A DNA stretch of 15,322 nt from Eisenbergiella sp900555195 (GCA_902492555.1 CABUMH010000096.1:1-15322); one strand, 5' to 3'. Counted from the first letter of the stretch, positions 1-8,006 are shown. Program-made: numbers and translations. The notes: generated by a model from the letters alone, not told the origin.

Positions 1-379
1 ATGCCTGATAGTCCTCCAGCTTTTTCTTTCTTCTTCCCATCATCGTAGGCGCATCCGCCGTATCCGAACTGCTGCCCCAATCCGGCAGGCCCGTATGATG
101 TCCGGCGATGCAATAACTCAGGAAACCATACAGGCCGCCTTTTTCCAAACAGACCTGGGCTCCCGCCGTGGAATGATCCACACGTTTGCCGCCATCCTCC
201 CGAATCTTTCTTTGAAACGCCGCAGAATACTTCCCGATATCATGCAGCAGGCCGCAGCAGTATCCCCAGTCTCCCCTGCCGAATCTGTCCGCAAATCCTC
301 CCGCAAGCCGCGCCGTCCCATCCAGATGTTCCTTCATGGACTGTATTCTTTCCCCTTTTTTATGAGCGATATACCCCAT
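1..379 (-). CDS. cas3: CRISPR-associated Cas3, N-terminal HD nuclease domain (partial)
   Basis: Partial gene, with 126 codons visible before the left edge cuts it. Cas3 degrades target DNA recruited by the type I Cascade complex; its N-terminal HD domain is the metal-dependent nuclease, and the helicase part would lie outside the window. Translating from the ATG at 379 shows the HD pattern in order: His18 in KEHLDG, the doublet HDIGK at about 46-50, His69 in VDHSTAGA, and a His pair at 94-95 in AGHHTGLPD. The region after the HD doublet (KYSAAFQRKIRE) and the later TMMGRRKKKL stretch recall Cas3 of type I-C, from memory only. An AGGAG at 390-394 lies 10 nt before the start. It follows the flavin reductase by 84 nt on the same strand, with a GC-rich hairpin between. 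No other cas gene or repeat array is in the window. The Cas3 call is firm; the subtype is tentative. Confidence 0.88.
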   Translation of the reverse strand, partial: MGYIAHKKGERIQSMKEHLDGTARLAGGFADRFGRGDWGYCCGLLHDIGKYSAAFQRKIREDGGKRVDHSTAGAQVCLEKGGLYGFLSYCIAGHHTGLPDWGSSSDTADAPTMMGRRKKKLEDYQA

Positions 380-415
380 AGTGTGTTTGCTCCTCTCTGC
401 GCGCCATATCAAGCC

Positions 416-440
416 GGCCGGGCGCCTGAAACGCCCGGCC
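416..440 (-). repeat. GC-rich perfect hairpin between flavin reductase and cas3
   Basis: A 9-bp perfect inverted repeat (GGCCGGGCG / CGCCCGGCC) with a 7-nt loop lies between the reductase stop and the cas3 start. On the minus strand it is followed by GGCTTGATATGG, so it lacks the U-tract of an intrinsic terminator. On the plus strand it is followed by TTTCCT, a weak tract. It may partly limit read-through into cas3, protect the upstream mRNA 3' end, or act in another way; the sequence does not decide. Confidence 0.6.
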
Positions 441-463
441 TTTCCTCATTGGCTCTCTTAATC

Positions 464-1090
464 TTACCTGATAAAATTCGTAGCTACCCGCCCTTCTGCC
501 TCCGGCAGGCCGAACTGTTCCTTCCCCAGCGCGATGCTCTTCATCAAAAACGTCATGTTTCTCGCCAGCGTCCGCATGGTCTGTTTGCCTTCTTCGTCCA
601 TTTCGGCCTCTCCCTTTTCCCTGCCGTGGATGCTGTTCCAATACTGGCTGGAAGCGACCGGCATATTGGAAATGGTGAAATATTTGTTCAGCTCGTCAAA
701 TGTGGCCGAACAGCCCCCTCTTCTGGCGCAGACCACGCTGGCCCCCACCTTCATCGTTTTATCAAAATGCGTGCTGTAAAACAGCCTGTCCAGGCAGGCG
801 ATCAACGTTGCGTTGGCGGACGCATAATAAACGGGGCTGGCGACCACCAGGCCGTCTGCCTCCTCAAATTTGGGGGCGAGTTCGTTTACCATATCGTCAA
901 ACACGCATTTTCCTTTTTCATAGCAGCTGCCGCATGCGATGCACCCTCTGATATCCTTATTGCCGATCTGAACCGTTTCAACAGCTATGCCGTTTTCTTC
1001 AAAAATCTTCTCCATCTCCCGGAGCGCAATGCCTGTATTTCCATTCACACGCGGGCTTCCATTGAGCATCAATACCTTCAGTTCTTTCAT
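464..1090 (-). CDS. Flavodoxin-fold NAD(P)H-dependent FMN reductase with iron-sulfur-type Cys motif
   Basis: A 208-residue cytoplasmic flavoprotein of the NADPH-dependent FMN reductase / iron-sulfur flavoprotein superfamily. Such proteins bind FMN and pass electrons between NAD(P)H and flavins, quinones or other acceptors; the substrate here is unknown. Visible features are the FMN phosphate loop NGSPRVNGNT (about 10-19), a Cys cluster C50-x2-C53-x2-C56-x5-C62 that resembles the iron-sulfur flavoprotein motif, the flavin-site segment SPVYYASANATL (about 90-101), and a conserved FTISNMPVASSQYW stretch. The ATG at 1090 is chosen because GGAGGA (1098-1103) sits 7 nt upstream; the alternative ATG at 1105 has no better site. 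Its start overlaps the jetD stop in an ATGA, so translation is probably coupled to the Wadjet operon. cas3 follows on the same strand. A defence role is only suggested by position. Confidence 0.87.
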   Translation of the reverse strand: MKELKVLMLNGSPRVNGNTGIALREMEKIFEENGIAVETVQIGNKDIRGCIACGSCYEKGKCVFDDMVNELAPKFEEADGLVVASPVYYASANATLIACLDRLFYSTHFDKTMKVGASVVCARRGGCSATFDELNKYFTISNMPVASSQYWNSIHGREKGEAEMDEEGKQTMRTLARNMTFLMKSIALGKEQFGLPEAEGRVATNFIR

Positions 1091-2379
1091 GATTTCGTCC
1101 TCCATTTCCCTTGTGGTTCAAAAACAATCATCGCTTCCTGCTCCAGCCGTATCTTCTCTTCAAGCATCTTCCCTATCACTTCATGGAAACAGGCATATTC
1201 CGGATCCTTTTCCAGTTTTTCCAGTGTCTTAAGGTAAGAAGGCGACGTGATCCTCATTGCCGCCTTCCGATACTGTTCCAGGGCGAAACGATCCATCAGA
1301 TACGGCTGCAGCTGCGGAACGATTTCTTTCCGGAGCCTTATAAACATGCGGAAGCCGCCCACATCGATATCGCCCCAGTGCGCATATTCCGGCCTTTGAG
1401 GCTGGCGTTCCAGTCCCCCTATGATCTTTCGGAACCATTTTCCCTTAACCGGGCTGTAGCAGCCGCCATGGAAGATCACCAGTTCCTCATCTTTTTTTCT
1501 GTGGGACAGATACCAGACATAATTCGCTTTATTTTCAATGAACAGAACCCTGCGTATTCCCTCCGCTTCCACCTTGTCTATGTGTGCAACAGTCACGGAA
1601 TTGATATAGGCACCGTATCTTTCGGGAGCATAATCGATCGTGCTTCCCTCTTCCAGCCGCACCTTCAGCTTCCCTGAAAACTCCAGAATCTCAGGCCAGC
1701 GCACGATCCCCTTCTCTTTCAGGAGTTCCTCATCTTCTGGAATATCCTCTCCTGCTTCTCTCTTTACCGCTCTCAGGATCTGCAACACCTTTGGCTTAAC
1801 TGCCTTCTCAAAGCGTTTACTGTCCCCACAGAGTGCAAGGCTCATGAGACGCTCCATTTGTTCCTGTTCGTTGTTCTCCATATAGATCAGACATTTCAGG
1901 ATGTCTTCATTCAGCGCTCCGTCTTCTGCAAAACAGGAAGGGCGCTTTCTTCTGGCGCGTATTTCGCCCATACATGCCTGCAGGAACGCCATAAGCGGCG
2001 CGTCCGGTTTCAGCCTTTTTGCATATTCTTCCAGCAGAACCAGCAGGCCGTCCGCTTTTTCCTTTGCCGGAATGCGGCCGATGCGCCGATAAGCTTCCGC
2101 TATCCCTTCCTCATCCTGCAGCAGCCAGATCTTATCAGCCAGATTGCCTTCCTCATATCTGACCCAGGAATAGTCGATCAGTCCCTGTCGTTTCAGTTCC
2201 TCGAGGGTGGCAAGAAAAAGTCCCTTCTCTTCGGGCTCCTCCATCCCTCTCTGAATCCACTCCTCCTTTGAAGCCGAAAGCGCGATCTTTCTTGATGACC
2301 GGCCGGTTATATATGCCTTGCTCCTTTCATATTTTGCGAGCAGTTTTTCCAGAAGCTGTCTCTCATAGTCCGTCTGCAT
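1087..2379 (-). CDS. jetD: Wadjet nuclease subunit JetD (Toprim family)
   Basis: JetD is the Toprim-type nuclease of the Wadjet system; in studied systems it cuts circular plasmid DNA once the JetABC loop extruder has stalled. The protein has 430 residues, normal for the family (DUF3322/DUF2220-type). The N-terminal half (1-250) is mainly helical and charged. The C-terminal Toprim core shows the metal-binding Glu at about 282 in VLFIENKANY, a conserved FHGG at about 303-306, and the acidic DxD motif GDIDVGG at about 336-342, so the catalytic residues look intact. The start at 2379 (MQTDYERQ) is chosen because GAGGAGG (2386-2392) lies 6 nt upstream and it gives a 17-nt overlap with jetC. An upstream extension to 2565 is open, but it lies over jetC coding sequence and reads as low-complexity basic residues. 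The stop overlaps the next gene by ATGA. Confidence 0.93.
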   Translation of the reverse strand: MQTDYERQLLEKLLAKYERSKAYITGRSSRKIALSASKEEWIQRGMEEPEEKGLFLATLEELKRQGLIDYSWVRYEEGNLADKIWLLQDEEGIAEAYRRIGRIPAKEKADGLLVLLEEYAKRLKPDAPLMAFLQACMGEIRARRKRPSCFAEDGALNEDILKCLIYMENNEQEQMERLMSLALCGDSKRFEKAVKPKVLQILRAVKREAGEDIPEDEELLKEKGIVRWPEILEFSGKLKVRLEEGSTIDYAPERYGAYINSVTVAHIDKVEAEGIRRVLFIENKANYVWYLSHRKKDEELVIFHGGCYSPVKGKWFRKIIGGLERQPQRPEYAHWGDIDVGGFRMFIRLRKEIVPQLQPYLMDRFALEQYRKAAMRITSPSYLKTLEKLEKDPEYACFHEVIGKMLEEKIRLEQEAMIVFEPQGKWRTKS

Positions 2380-5300
2380 CTGCGGCCTCCTCGATTTCCT
2401 TAGGGTCAAAGTGGCGGGTAAAGGAATGCCTGTCATCCTTATAAACTGCGATATTGCGATCCACGAGCGGGGCGATGTCCGGGATCTTCTCAGGCGGGGC
2501 AGAGAAAATGGCCTGCAATTCAAAACGCCGCAGAAGCCGGATGCTCTCCCGGATCCGCTCGCCATCCATCTTGCTGAAGGCTTCGTCCAGGATAATCACC
2601 CGCAGTGTATTGTTCTGGCTCTTATTGCGGATCCTGCATACCTGGGAAAAGGAGGCCAGAAGAGCGATATAAAAGGGAATCTGGGTCTCACCCCCGGACT
2701 TCTTGGTGAGCGTCCTGGATAACCGCTGTTCTTCCCCTTTTTCATCCGTCACAACCAGGTCGAACACCAAATAGGTCTTATAATCCGTGAATTTCTTAAT
2801 GCTCTTCTCGTATTCCGCCCGTCGTTCTGCGCTGACGTTGGTCTCGTTGAGGATCAGCAGCTGGAACAATTCATCGATCTCCTTCTGGTACTTCTCGTTA
2901 AAGCTTTGGGAGGCAATATTCCATCCGCCGGTATCCATCAGCAGCGGATCCATGATCATATCATAATAATTCCTGTATTCCGGCCTCGGATTTTTTATAA
3001 AACGGTACCGATCCGTGCCGAAGACGCTCTTTTTCAGGGAGTCGTTCAGCTCCTCGATCTGCTGCGATACCGACTCGATATTGGACTTGATCTTGGCTAT
3101 AAAGTCGTCTCGGAACTGATCGTAAGCTTTCTGCCTGGAGTCCCGGATCTTCTCCACATACTCCGGGAGCTTGATCCCTTCCAGTTCATCGAGCTCCCTG
3201 TCAAAATGCTGGTTGCTCTCCAGTTCAATGTCATACGGCATCTTATAAGCGCTGTTATAGGCGGCGCGCTTCTGAGTTCTCTCTTTTCTGAGCCGATCGC
3301 GCCGGATCTCAGTCTGTTTCATGCTGGCATAGAAACGTTCCCGCAAGGAATGGGTGAATTCTCCCGGCTGCGTGCGCACCTCCTGGAAACGGGGTTCCCC
3401 GTTCTCCTGTATCCAGTCCATGTCAAACCGCTCATCAATCCGGTTCTGAATGGCCGCGATATTCGCGATGCTCTCCGGAAGCTTTTCCTTTTCTATCCCT
3501 TCCAATTCCGTCTGCAGGCGTTCGTTTTTCTTATCCAGCTTATGCCAGGCGCTTTCCTTGTTTTCCCTCTCCTCCTTCAGGCGGCTGATCTCACAGTTCA
3601 TCCGCTCCAGATATGTAAAATCAAGAAGAGCGTACTCTTCCTGCACCTTCCCGCGCTCCTTTTGGAGCTCTTCAAGCGTTCCCCCCATCCCAGCCGCCTT
3701 TTCATGCTGTGCGGCTTCGTAATCACTTAAAGCCTCTGTTTCGGAGGCGGCCTTTATGAGGCGGTGCGCCTCCCCGACCTGTGCATACAGCACCTGCTGC
3801 CCTTCCAGTTCCTTCCTGTACCGCTCCAGCATCAATTCCATTGAGCGGCGTCCAATGAAAGGCGTGGCGTACCTGGACGGATTCAGCTTCCGGCTCACAT
3901 ATCCTTTGTAGAGCATGCAGCTTTTCGTGATAGCTGTCTGATAGCGGTTCAATTCTTCCGCCCGTTCGCATTTCATGACATTTCCCAGAAGGTAGTCCGC
4001 ATAGAGCCTCGCATCTTCGTCCTCCGTCTCGATTTCCTCAGAGAGCGAACCAGGCAGCGGCTCCTTATGGAAATTCTTCCGAAGCTTCCCTATGTCCACA
4101 AGGCCCGCGTCATAGATGGCGTTCTCCTTTTTCTCCCGGTCATAAATGCGCAATGCATCCTCATAATGCTTCTCCGGCACCAGAAGGTAAAATTTCTGCC
4201 GATCCAGATACCCTTCGATGGCATCCCTCCATGCAGGATCCCGGATTTCAAGGAGATCCGCCAGCACAGACACCTGCACCGCCTTTTTCTGCGCCGCAAA
4301 GAGCTCCTCCTCCAACAGGCGCTTCAATGCGGTCACCTGCCGGGGAAAAGGTTTGATCCCTTTTTCCAGGTTCCGGATGTTTCCTTTCAGCTCCTCCATG
4401 TCGTTTCGGATCTGCTCCGCCCGGTTTTTTAGTTCGATCCGGTATTCGTTCAGTTCATTCTTAAGCGCCCCAAGGCCGGCGGCAGCCTCCCGGAAGGGAA
4501 ACTCTGCTATTCGTTTCTCCGTCACGCCGCGCATGTCCTCCACGAGCCTAGCATACTTCTCCCCGGGCTCATATCCCGCTTTTCCCGCAAGAGCAAGCGT
4601 CCTGCCCCATTCATCCGCATAGCCCTGCAGATGAAGCAGCGCGTCCCGAAATCCCTGTTCCAAGCCCTGTATCTGTTCTCCCAGTTTCTCCAGCTTCTCC
4701 CGCAGCTGTTTTTCCCTCTGGACAATATCGGAGCCTCTGTACTCTTCCTCCAGCTTCTCGTACTCAGCCTTCAGCTTTTCCGCTTCCCCCTTCAGGAAAA
4801 CCATCTCTTCCTGCTGCTGCACGATCTGCGCCCGCTTCTCTTCCGCCTGTGCCTTGAGCGCGCGCTCCTGTTCCTCATACTCTTCCTGCTCCGCACGGAT
4901 CACAATATAGCTCTGCTGGATGAACCGATTCTTCTCTTTCTCATAATTCTGGTGGATGTCGCGTATCTCCTTCAGGTATCCGATCCGCTCCTGGGCTTTT
5001 CTCGCGTCCTCTTCCAGGTTCTTATACTGGCGGATATCACTCTGCATCTGCTCCACGTTGATGTTGTTCTTCACATCGCAGATGGACTCCGTGATGAACT
5101 TCTCTATATCGGAAATGGGTGAAAAAGGCACCGCCTTTTTCAGCAGAACGCGGTATTTACTCTTCATCTGCCCGAATTTGCCAAGCGTCACTTCCTGATA
5201 CCGCTTATTCGTATCATAAAATTCATACAGGCTGTTTTTCTTCTTCCCGTAGACGCGGGCAAAATAGGCCCTCAGGCCAGCAATGTCAAAAGGCGTATTG

Positions 5301-5734
5301 CTCCCCTCATCCACAAACCGGTTCTCCGGAATCCCATCCGCATGCAACATAAACCACTTATAGTCAAAGGTCTGATCCTTATAGCAGTCACAGACGATCC
5401 CCACCGTAAAGTTTTTTTGCTTCTGCGTATCCTCAAACTCCAGCGCAACATAGCTGGAAAAACGCTCGTTCCTCAGATAACGGAATCCGGTAGCTCCATC
5501 GTCCCCCATTTCCCCAAAAAGGTAGCTCTTGAGCGTCCGGGCGGATTTTTCATTCGCCGCTTTATTAAAAAAACCGCCTCCTGTATCTCCCAGCAGCACT
5601 AGCTGCAGGGCGTCGATGATCGTGGATTTTCCGGCGGCCGTTTTGCCGGTCAGGAAATTGATCATCTCAAATTCTATCATTTCCATTTCATAATGATGCC
5701 AGTGGATCAGCAGCATCCTCTTCAGCTTCTTCAT
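2363..5734 (-). CDS. jetC: Wadjet SMC-like ATPase JetC
   Basis: JetC is the SMC (MukB/MksB-like) motor of Wadjet. It dimerises through a hinge and, with JetA and JetB, extrudes DNA loops using ATP. The protein has 1123 residues. Walker A is GKTAAGKST at about 30-38, with GK-ST in place of the more common NGSGKST. Two long charged coiled-coil arms (about 230-460 and 640-900) flank a hinge-like globular region (about 465-630). The ABC signature KKSGGE is at about 1011-1016, Walker B VIILDE at about 1046-1051, and the D-loop FSKMD follows at once. All ATPase motifs look functional. The ATG at 5734 (MKKLKRML) has AGGAG sites upstream; ATG 5755 and TTG 5758 are in-frame alternatives adding 7 or 8 residues. 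It overlaps the end of jetB by 47 nt and the start of jetD by 17 nt. Confidence 0.94.
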   Translation of the reverse strand: MKKLKRMLLIHWHHYEMEMIEFEMINFLTGKTAAGKSTIIDALQLVLLGDTGGGFFNKAANEKSARTLKSYLFGEMGDDGATGFRYLRNERFSSYVALEFEDTQKQKNFTVGIVCDCYKDQTFDYKWFMLHADGIPENRFVDEGSNTPFDIAGLRAYFARVYGKKKNSLYEFYDTNKRYQEVTLGKFGQMKSKYRVLLKKAVPFSPISDIEKFITESICDVKNNINVEQMQSDIRQYKNLEEDARKAQERIGYLKEIRDIHQNYEKEKNRFIQQSYIVIRAEQEEYEEQERALKAQAEEKRAQIVQQQEEMVFLKGEAEKLKAEYEKLEEEYRGSDIVQREKQLREKLEKLGEQIQGLEQGFRDALLHLQGYADEWGRTLALAGKAGYEPGEKYARLVEDMRGVTEKRIAEFPFREAAAGLGALKNELNEYRIELKNRAEQIRNDMEELKGNIRNLEKGIKPFPRQVTALKRLLEEELFAAQKKAVQVSVLADLLEIRDPAWRDAIEGYLDRQKFYLLVPEKHYEDALRIYDREKKENAIYDAGLVDIGKLRKNFHKEPLPGSLSEEIETEDEDARLYADYLLGNVMKCERAEELNRYQTAITKSCMLYKGYVSRKLNPSRYATPFIGRRSMELMLERYRKELEGQQVLYAQVGEAHRLIKAASETEALSDYEAAQHEKAAGMGGTLEELQKERGKVQEEYALLDFTYLERMNCEISRLKEERENKESAWHKLDKKNERLQTELEGIEKEKLPESIANIAAIQNRIDERFDMDWIQENGEPRFQEVRTQPGEFTHSLRERFYASMKQTEIRRDRLRKERTQKRAAYNSAYKMPYDIELESNQHFDRELDELEGIKLPEYVEKIRDSRQKAYDQFRDDFIAKIKSNIESVSQQIEELNDSLKKSVFGTDRYRFIKNPRPEYRNYYDMIMDPLLMDTGGWNIASQSFNEKYQKEIDELFQLLILNETNVSAERRAEYEKSIKKFTDYKTYLVFDLVVTDEKGEEQRLSRTLTKKSGGETQIPFYIALLASFSQVCRIRNKSQNNTLRVIILDEAFSKMDGERIRESIRLLRRFELQAIFSAPPEKIPDIAPLVDRNIAVYKDDRHSFTRHFDPKEIEEAADADGL

Positions 5735-6338
5735 CCTCTCCTGTCTCCTCTTCATCAATCAGCTGGTACATATTGCTGATCCGTTCGTTTGTGACGATAA
5801 ACAGAATCGTGGGAAGGATCAAAAGCCGGGTATCCGCCGCCTCCCATGCCCCTTCCACCTTCTCAATAATCCGGAAACGCTGCAGGATGCGCAGGGAATC
5901 CCGCAGCGTATTATTGGGCAATTTCTTCTTTATGACCCCCAGGGAAATCATCTTGTGCACAAGATCCCCGGTGCTGGTGAAAATATCACTGGAAAGCGAA
6001 AGCTTCTCCCTCTCTTCCTCATAGATCAACCGCAGCACATAGATCATCAGCGTCGTGGCCTTGTCGAATTTATAGCGGTTGGACTCATACCCGCTAGAGA
6101 GCCAGATCACGCCGTAGTTGCTGTCCCTCTCCAGGCTGAATCCGGCAAATTCCAGATATTCCCGGAACAAATCGAAGTTCCGCTCCACAAAAATATATTC
6201 CGGGTTCGTGCGGTTCATATGATCCGCAAAATCATAGCTACCCTGCAGAAGGTAAGTGTGCGCCAACAGGGAATTCACGATTCGCCTGAAGCTTTCCTGC
6301 TCCGTCATAGTAAGCTTTTCAAATCTCTCCTCAATCAT
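5688..6338 (-). CDS. jetB: Wadjet subunit JetB (DUF4194-type, MksE-like)
   Basis: A 216-residue protein matching the small JetB subunit (DUF4194 type). It corresponds to MukE/MksE, a winged-helix 'KITE' partner that binds the kleisin JetA and the SMC heads. Recognisable segments include the N-terminal TEQESFRRIVNSLLAHTYLL helix, the YIFVERNFDLFREYLEFAGF block and the TTLMIYVLRLIYEEERE helix. The C-terminus ends in a very acidic tail (EEETGEDEEAEEDAAD) encoded by the same bases as the basic start of JetC in another frame. The ATG at 6338 overlaps the jetA stop by 8 nt and has AAGGG about 8 nt upstream. It is identified by its place between jetA and jetC as well as by sequence. Confidence 0.9.
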   Translation of the reverse strand: MIEERFEKLTMTEQESFRRIVNSLLAHTYLLQGSYDFADHMNRTNPEYIFVERNFDLFREYLEFAGFSLERDSNYGVIWLSSGYESNRYKFDKATTLMIYVLRLIYEEEREKLSLSSDIFTSTGDLVHKMISLGVIKKKLPNNTLRDSLRILQRFRIIEKVEGAWEAADTRLLILPTILFIVTNERISNMYQLIDEEETGEDEEAEEDAADPLASL

Positions 6339-7728
6339 TCTCCCTGCCCTTCTTTCTCATAAACCTCACCTGCGGAAGGCTGTATCCCTGCCGATTCACA
6401 TTTCCTTCCCCAAATTTCACTGAATAAAACGCGCTCTTCTCCCTTCCGCGCAGCGTACCAAGCAGAAAAAGAATGAAGTGCTCCGCCTGTTCCATGGTCA
6501 CATCCTCTGTCCCGAATTCCTGCTTTGCCCCGAACAGCCCTTCTATATAGGCGTCTATCCTCCGGTCGCTGTACTGCCTGCGCACGTCTTCCAGGAAGCT
6601 TTCAACCAGCTGCGGCCGCTCTTCCTTCTTTTCCAATGCCAGCGGTTTCCCCTCTGTCTTGACCGTGCGCTTCGCCCTGCTGTACAGGGATTGCATATCC
6701 GCGTAGGAATGCCTGTATGCTTCCAACGAAGCGTCCATTCTCCGGAAAACAGATTCTTCATGGGAGTGCTGCAGGATCGCGGCCAGCTTTCCCTTTGCGC
6801 TCCGATCCGCATTCATCTGGTAGCGGATCCGGTCAATGGACGCATTGGTATATTCCACATGCTTCTTGTCGATATCTGCAATCATGCCCTCAATATTCTC
6901 ATAGGTATCCGCCACATAACTGATCATGCGGAGCGTCTCGTCCCGTCCTTCTTCCGCGTCCGCAAACACATGCCTGGAAACACCCTGTTCCACAATGTCC
7001 GAAAGGATACGTTCATCCAAGAGCCATTCATTTAAGGTGGAAAGAATCGAATATTTAAACCGCGGGACAGAATCAATCGTCTTTAACGGATAATAGATTG
7101 TATCCACGATCTGCTCTTTATATCTGTCAAAATGCTCATATAAGAGCTCATTGACATCCATGCTGTCACCGATACGCTGATAATAACGTTTGATATTATT
7201 GAAAAGGAGCTTCAGTTCATCCACCAGGCGCGCGGTGTTCTGGTAGGCCGCTGACAATGCCTGATAAAGATATTCATGATTTTCCTCAGAATTCCTGAGC
7301 GCCGCATAGGTCGCGTAAACATAGCTATTATATTCCCGCACTCTGTCAGAGGACAGGTCGTACAGCAGATTGATGACCTCAATGGCATAGTCCGGAATCG
7401 CGATGTTCTCGTCAAAGGAGCCTCTTTCGTATTCCAATTCCAGCCAACCAGTATCGCGAAGCCTCCTGATCAGCAGATGCGCCTTGCCAGACAGCCCCTC
7501 GCCGCTTCCGACCGCCACGCCCATCTCTTCCTCTTCTTCCGTAAAGTCCGCATTCAGCATACCCGTCTCCAGCGAATCCACCAGCATGGAGACGAGATCC
7601 TCCCTCCGGATGACCAATTCCGTCTTAAAAGCCTGCCTGAGAACAAAAAGCGCCTCCACATACAGTTCTTTCTTGGCTGAGGTCAGAATGCTGAAAAAGC
7701 GATCCGGTATCCGTTCAAATAAATTCAA
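6331..7728 (-). CDS. jetA: Wadjet subunit JetA (kleisin-like, MksF-like)
   Basis: First gene of the Wadjet operon: 465 residues resembling the JetA family that replaces MukF/MksF as the kleisin bridging the JetC heads. The N-terminus (MNLFERIPDRFFSILTSAKK, then VLRQAFKTELVIRREDLV) forms the winged-helix-type start typical of Firmicutes JetA. The central part (about 140-340) is helical, with the DTIYYPLKTIDSVPRFKYS block. The C-terminal part carries a basic patch and the EDVTMEQAEHFILFLLGTLRGRE segment. The start is TTG, not ATG: AAGGTGAT lies just upstream (about 7735-7742) and the reading begins where family members do. A TTG start may hold expression low. A promoter at 7789-7817 serves the operon. 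I do not assign the Wadjet subtype. Confidence 0.9.
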   Translation of the reverse strand: MNLFERIPDRFFSILTSAKKELYVEALFVLRQAFKTELVIRREDLVSMLVDSLETGMLNADFTEEEEEMGVAVGSGEGLSGKAHLLIRRLRDTGWLELEYERGSFDENIAIPDYAIEVINLLYDLSSDRVREYNSYVYATYAALRNSEENHEYLYQALSAAYQNTARLVDELKLLFNNIKRYYQRIGDSMDVNELLYEHFDRYKEQIVDTIYYPLKTIDSVPRFKYSILSTLNEWLLDERILSDIVEQGVSRHVFADAEEGRDETLRMISYVADTYENIEGMIADIDKKHVEYTNASIDRIRYQMNADRSAKGKLAAILQHSHEESVFRRMDASLEAYRHSYADMQSLYSRAKRTVKTEGKPLALEKKEERPQLVESFLEDVRRQYSDRRIDAYIEGLFGAKQEFGTEDVTMEQAEHFILFLLGTLRGREKSAFYSVKFGEGNVNRQGYSLPQVRFMRKKGREND

Positions 7729-7744
7729 TGCTTATCACCTTATT

Positions 7745-7765
7745 GTCTTTCTTCAAAGCAAAGAC
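7745..7765 (-). repeat. Inverted repeat in the jetA leader
   Basis: A perfect 6-bp inverted repeat (GTCTTT / AAAGAC, 9-nt loop) lies between the predicted jetA promoter and its ribosome binding site, ending 3 nt before AAGGTGAT. Its place suits a repressor site or an RNA hairpin affecting translation start. At this length it could be chance. Confidence 0.35.
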
Positions 7766-7788
7766 TGCACATATGCCGTTACATGAAT

Positions 7789-7817
7789 ATTATAGGGAAA
7801 GGACGCTCAGCATGCAA
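7789..7817 (-). promoter_or_regulatory. Sigma-A promoter of the Wadjet operon
   Basis: On the minus strand, TTGCAT (7812-7817) and a consensus TATAAT (7789-7794) are separated by exactly 17 nt. Transcription would start near 7782, giving a leader of about 54 nt before the TTG start of jetA. No other credible promoter is seen between here and cas3, so one transcript might carry jetA-B-C-D, the reductase and perhaps cas3. Confidence 0.75.
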
Positions 7818-7868
7818 CTACCCCTCCCCGAATCCGGCATATAGCGTAAAATAAATATATCCCAAATG

Positions 7869-7988
7869 TTAAAAACTCTCCGGCACCAAAGCCAGCTTAT
7901 TGACCGGCTCATGTACCCTGGCAAGGGAGTCATACACGGCAAGCACATCCTCTGGCTCCCAGGTGCGCATGGAAAATTCATCAATCAC
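7869..7988 (-). CDS. Short unrecognised reading frame, possible gene remnant
   Basis: A 39-codon frame (GTG at 7988; first ATG at 7970) with a protein-like composition: it starts VIDEFSMRTWEPEDVLAVYD and ends in VPESF. The frame stays open upstream for 8 more codons to a stop. No ribosome binding site is placed correctly. It is the only coding-like stretch in the 302-base gap between the ABC pair and jetA (7729-8030). I do not recognise it. It may be the last part of a gene lost when the neighbouring genes were rearranged, a small protein, or chance. Confidence 0.25.
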   Translation of the reverse strand: MIDEFSMRTWEPEDVLAVYDSLARVHEPVNKLALVPESF

Positions 7989-8006
7989 GCCCTTACCGAC
8001 GCTTAC

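Noticed and set aside
95..1237. Plus-strand open frame of 380 codons over the cas3 and reductase region
   Set aside because: It lies opposite two well-recognised minus-strand genes and their spacer, has no ribosome binding site and no domain pattern.
2379..2565. N-terminal extension of JetD
   Set aside because: The extension lies fully within jetC coding sequence, is rich in Arg/Ser/Pro without family features, and the ATG at 2379 has a well-placed GAGGAGG.
2906..3730. Plus-strand frame of 274 codons opposite jetC
   Set aside because: A hydrophobic mirror of the coiled-coil codons of jetC; no start signal and no known pattern.
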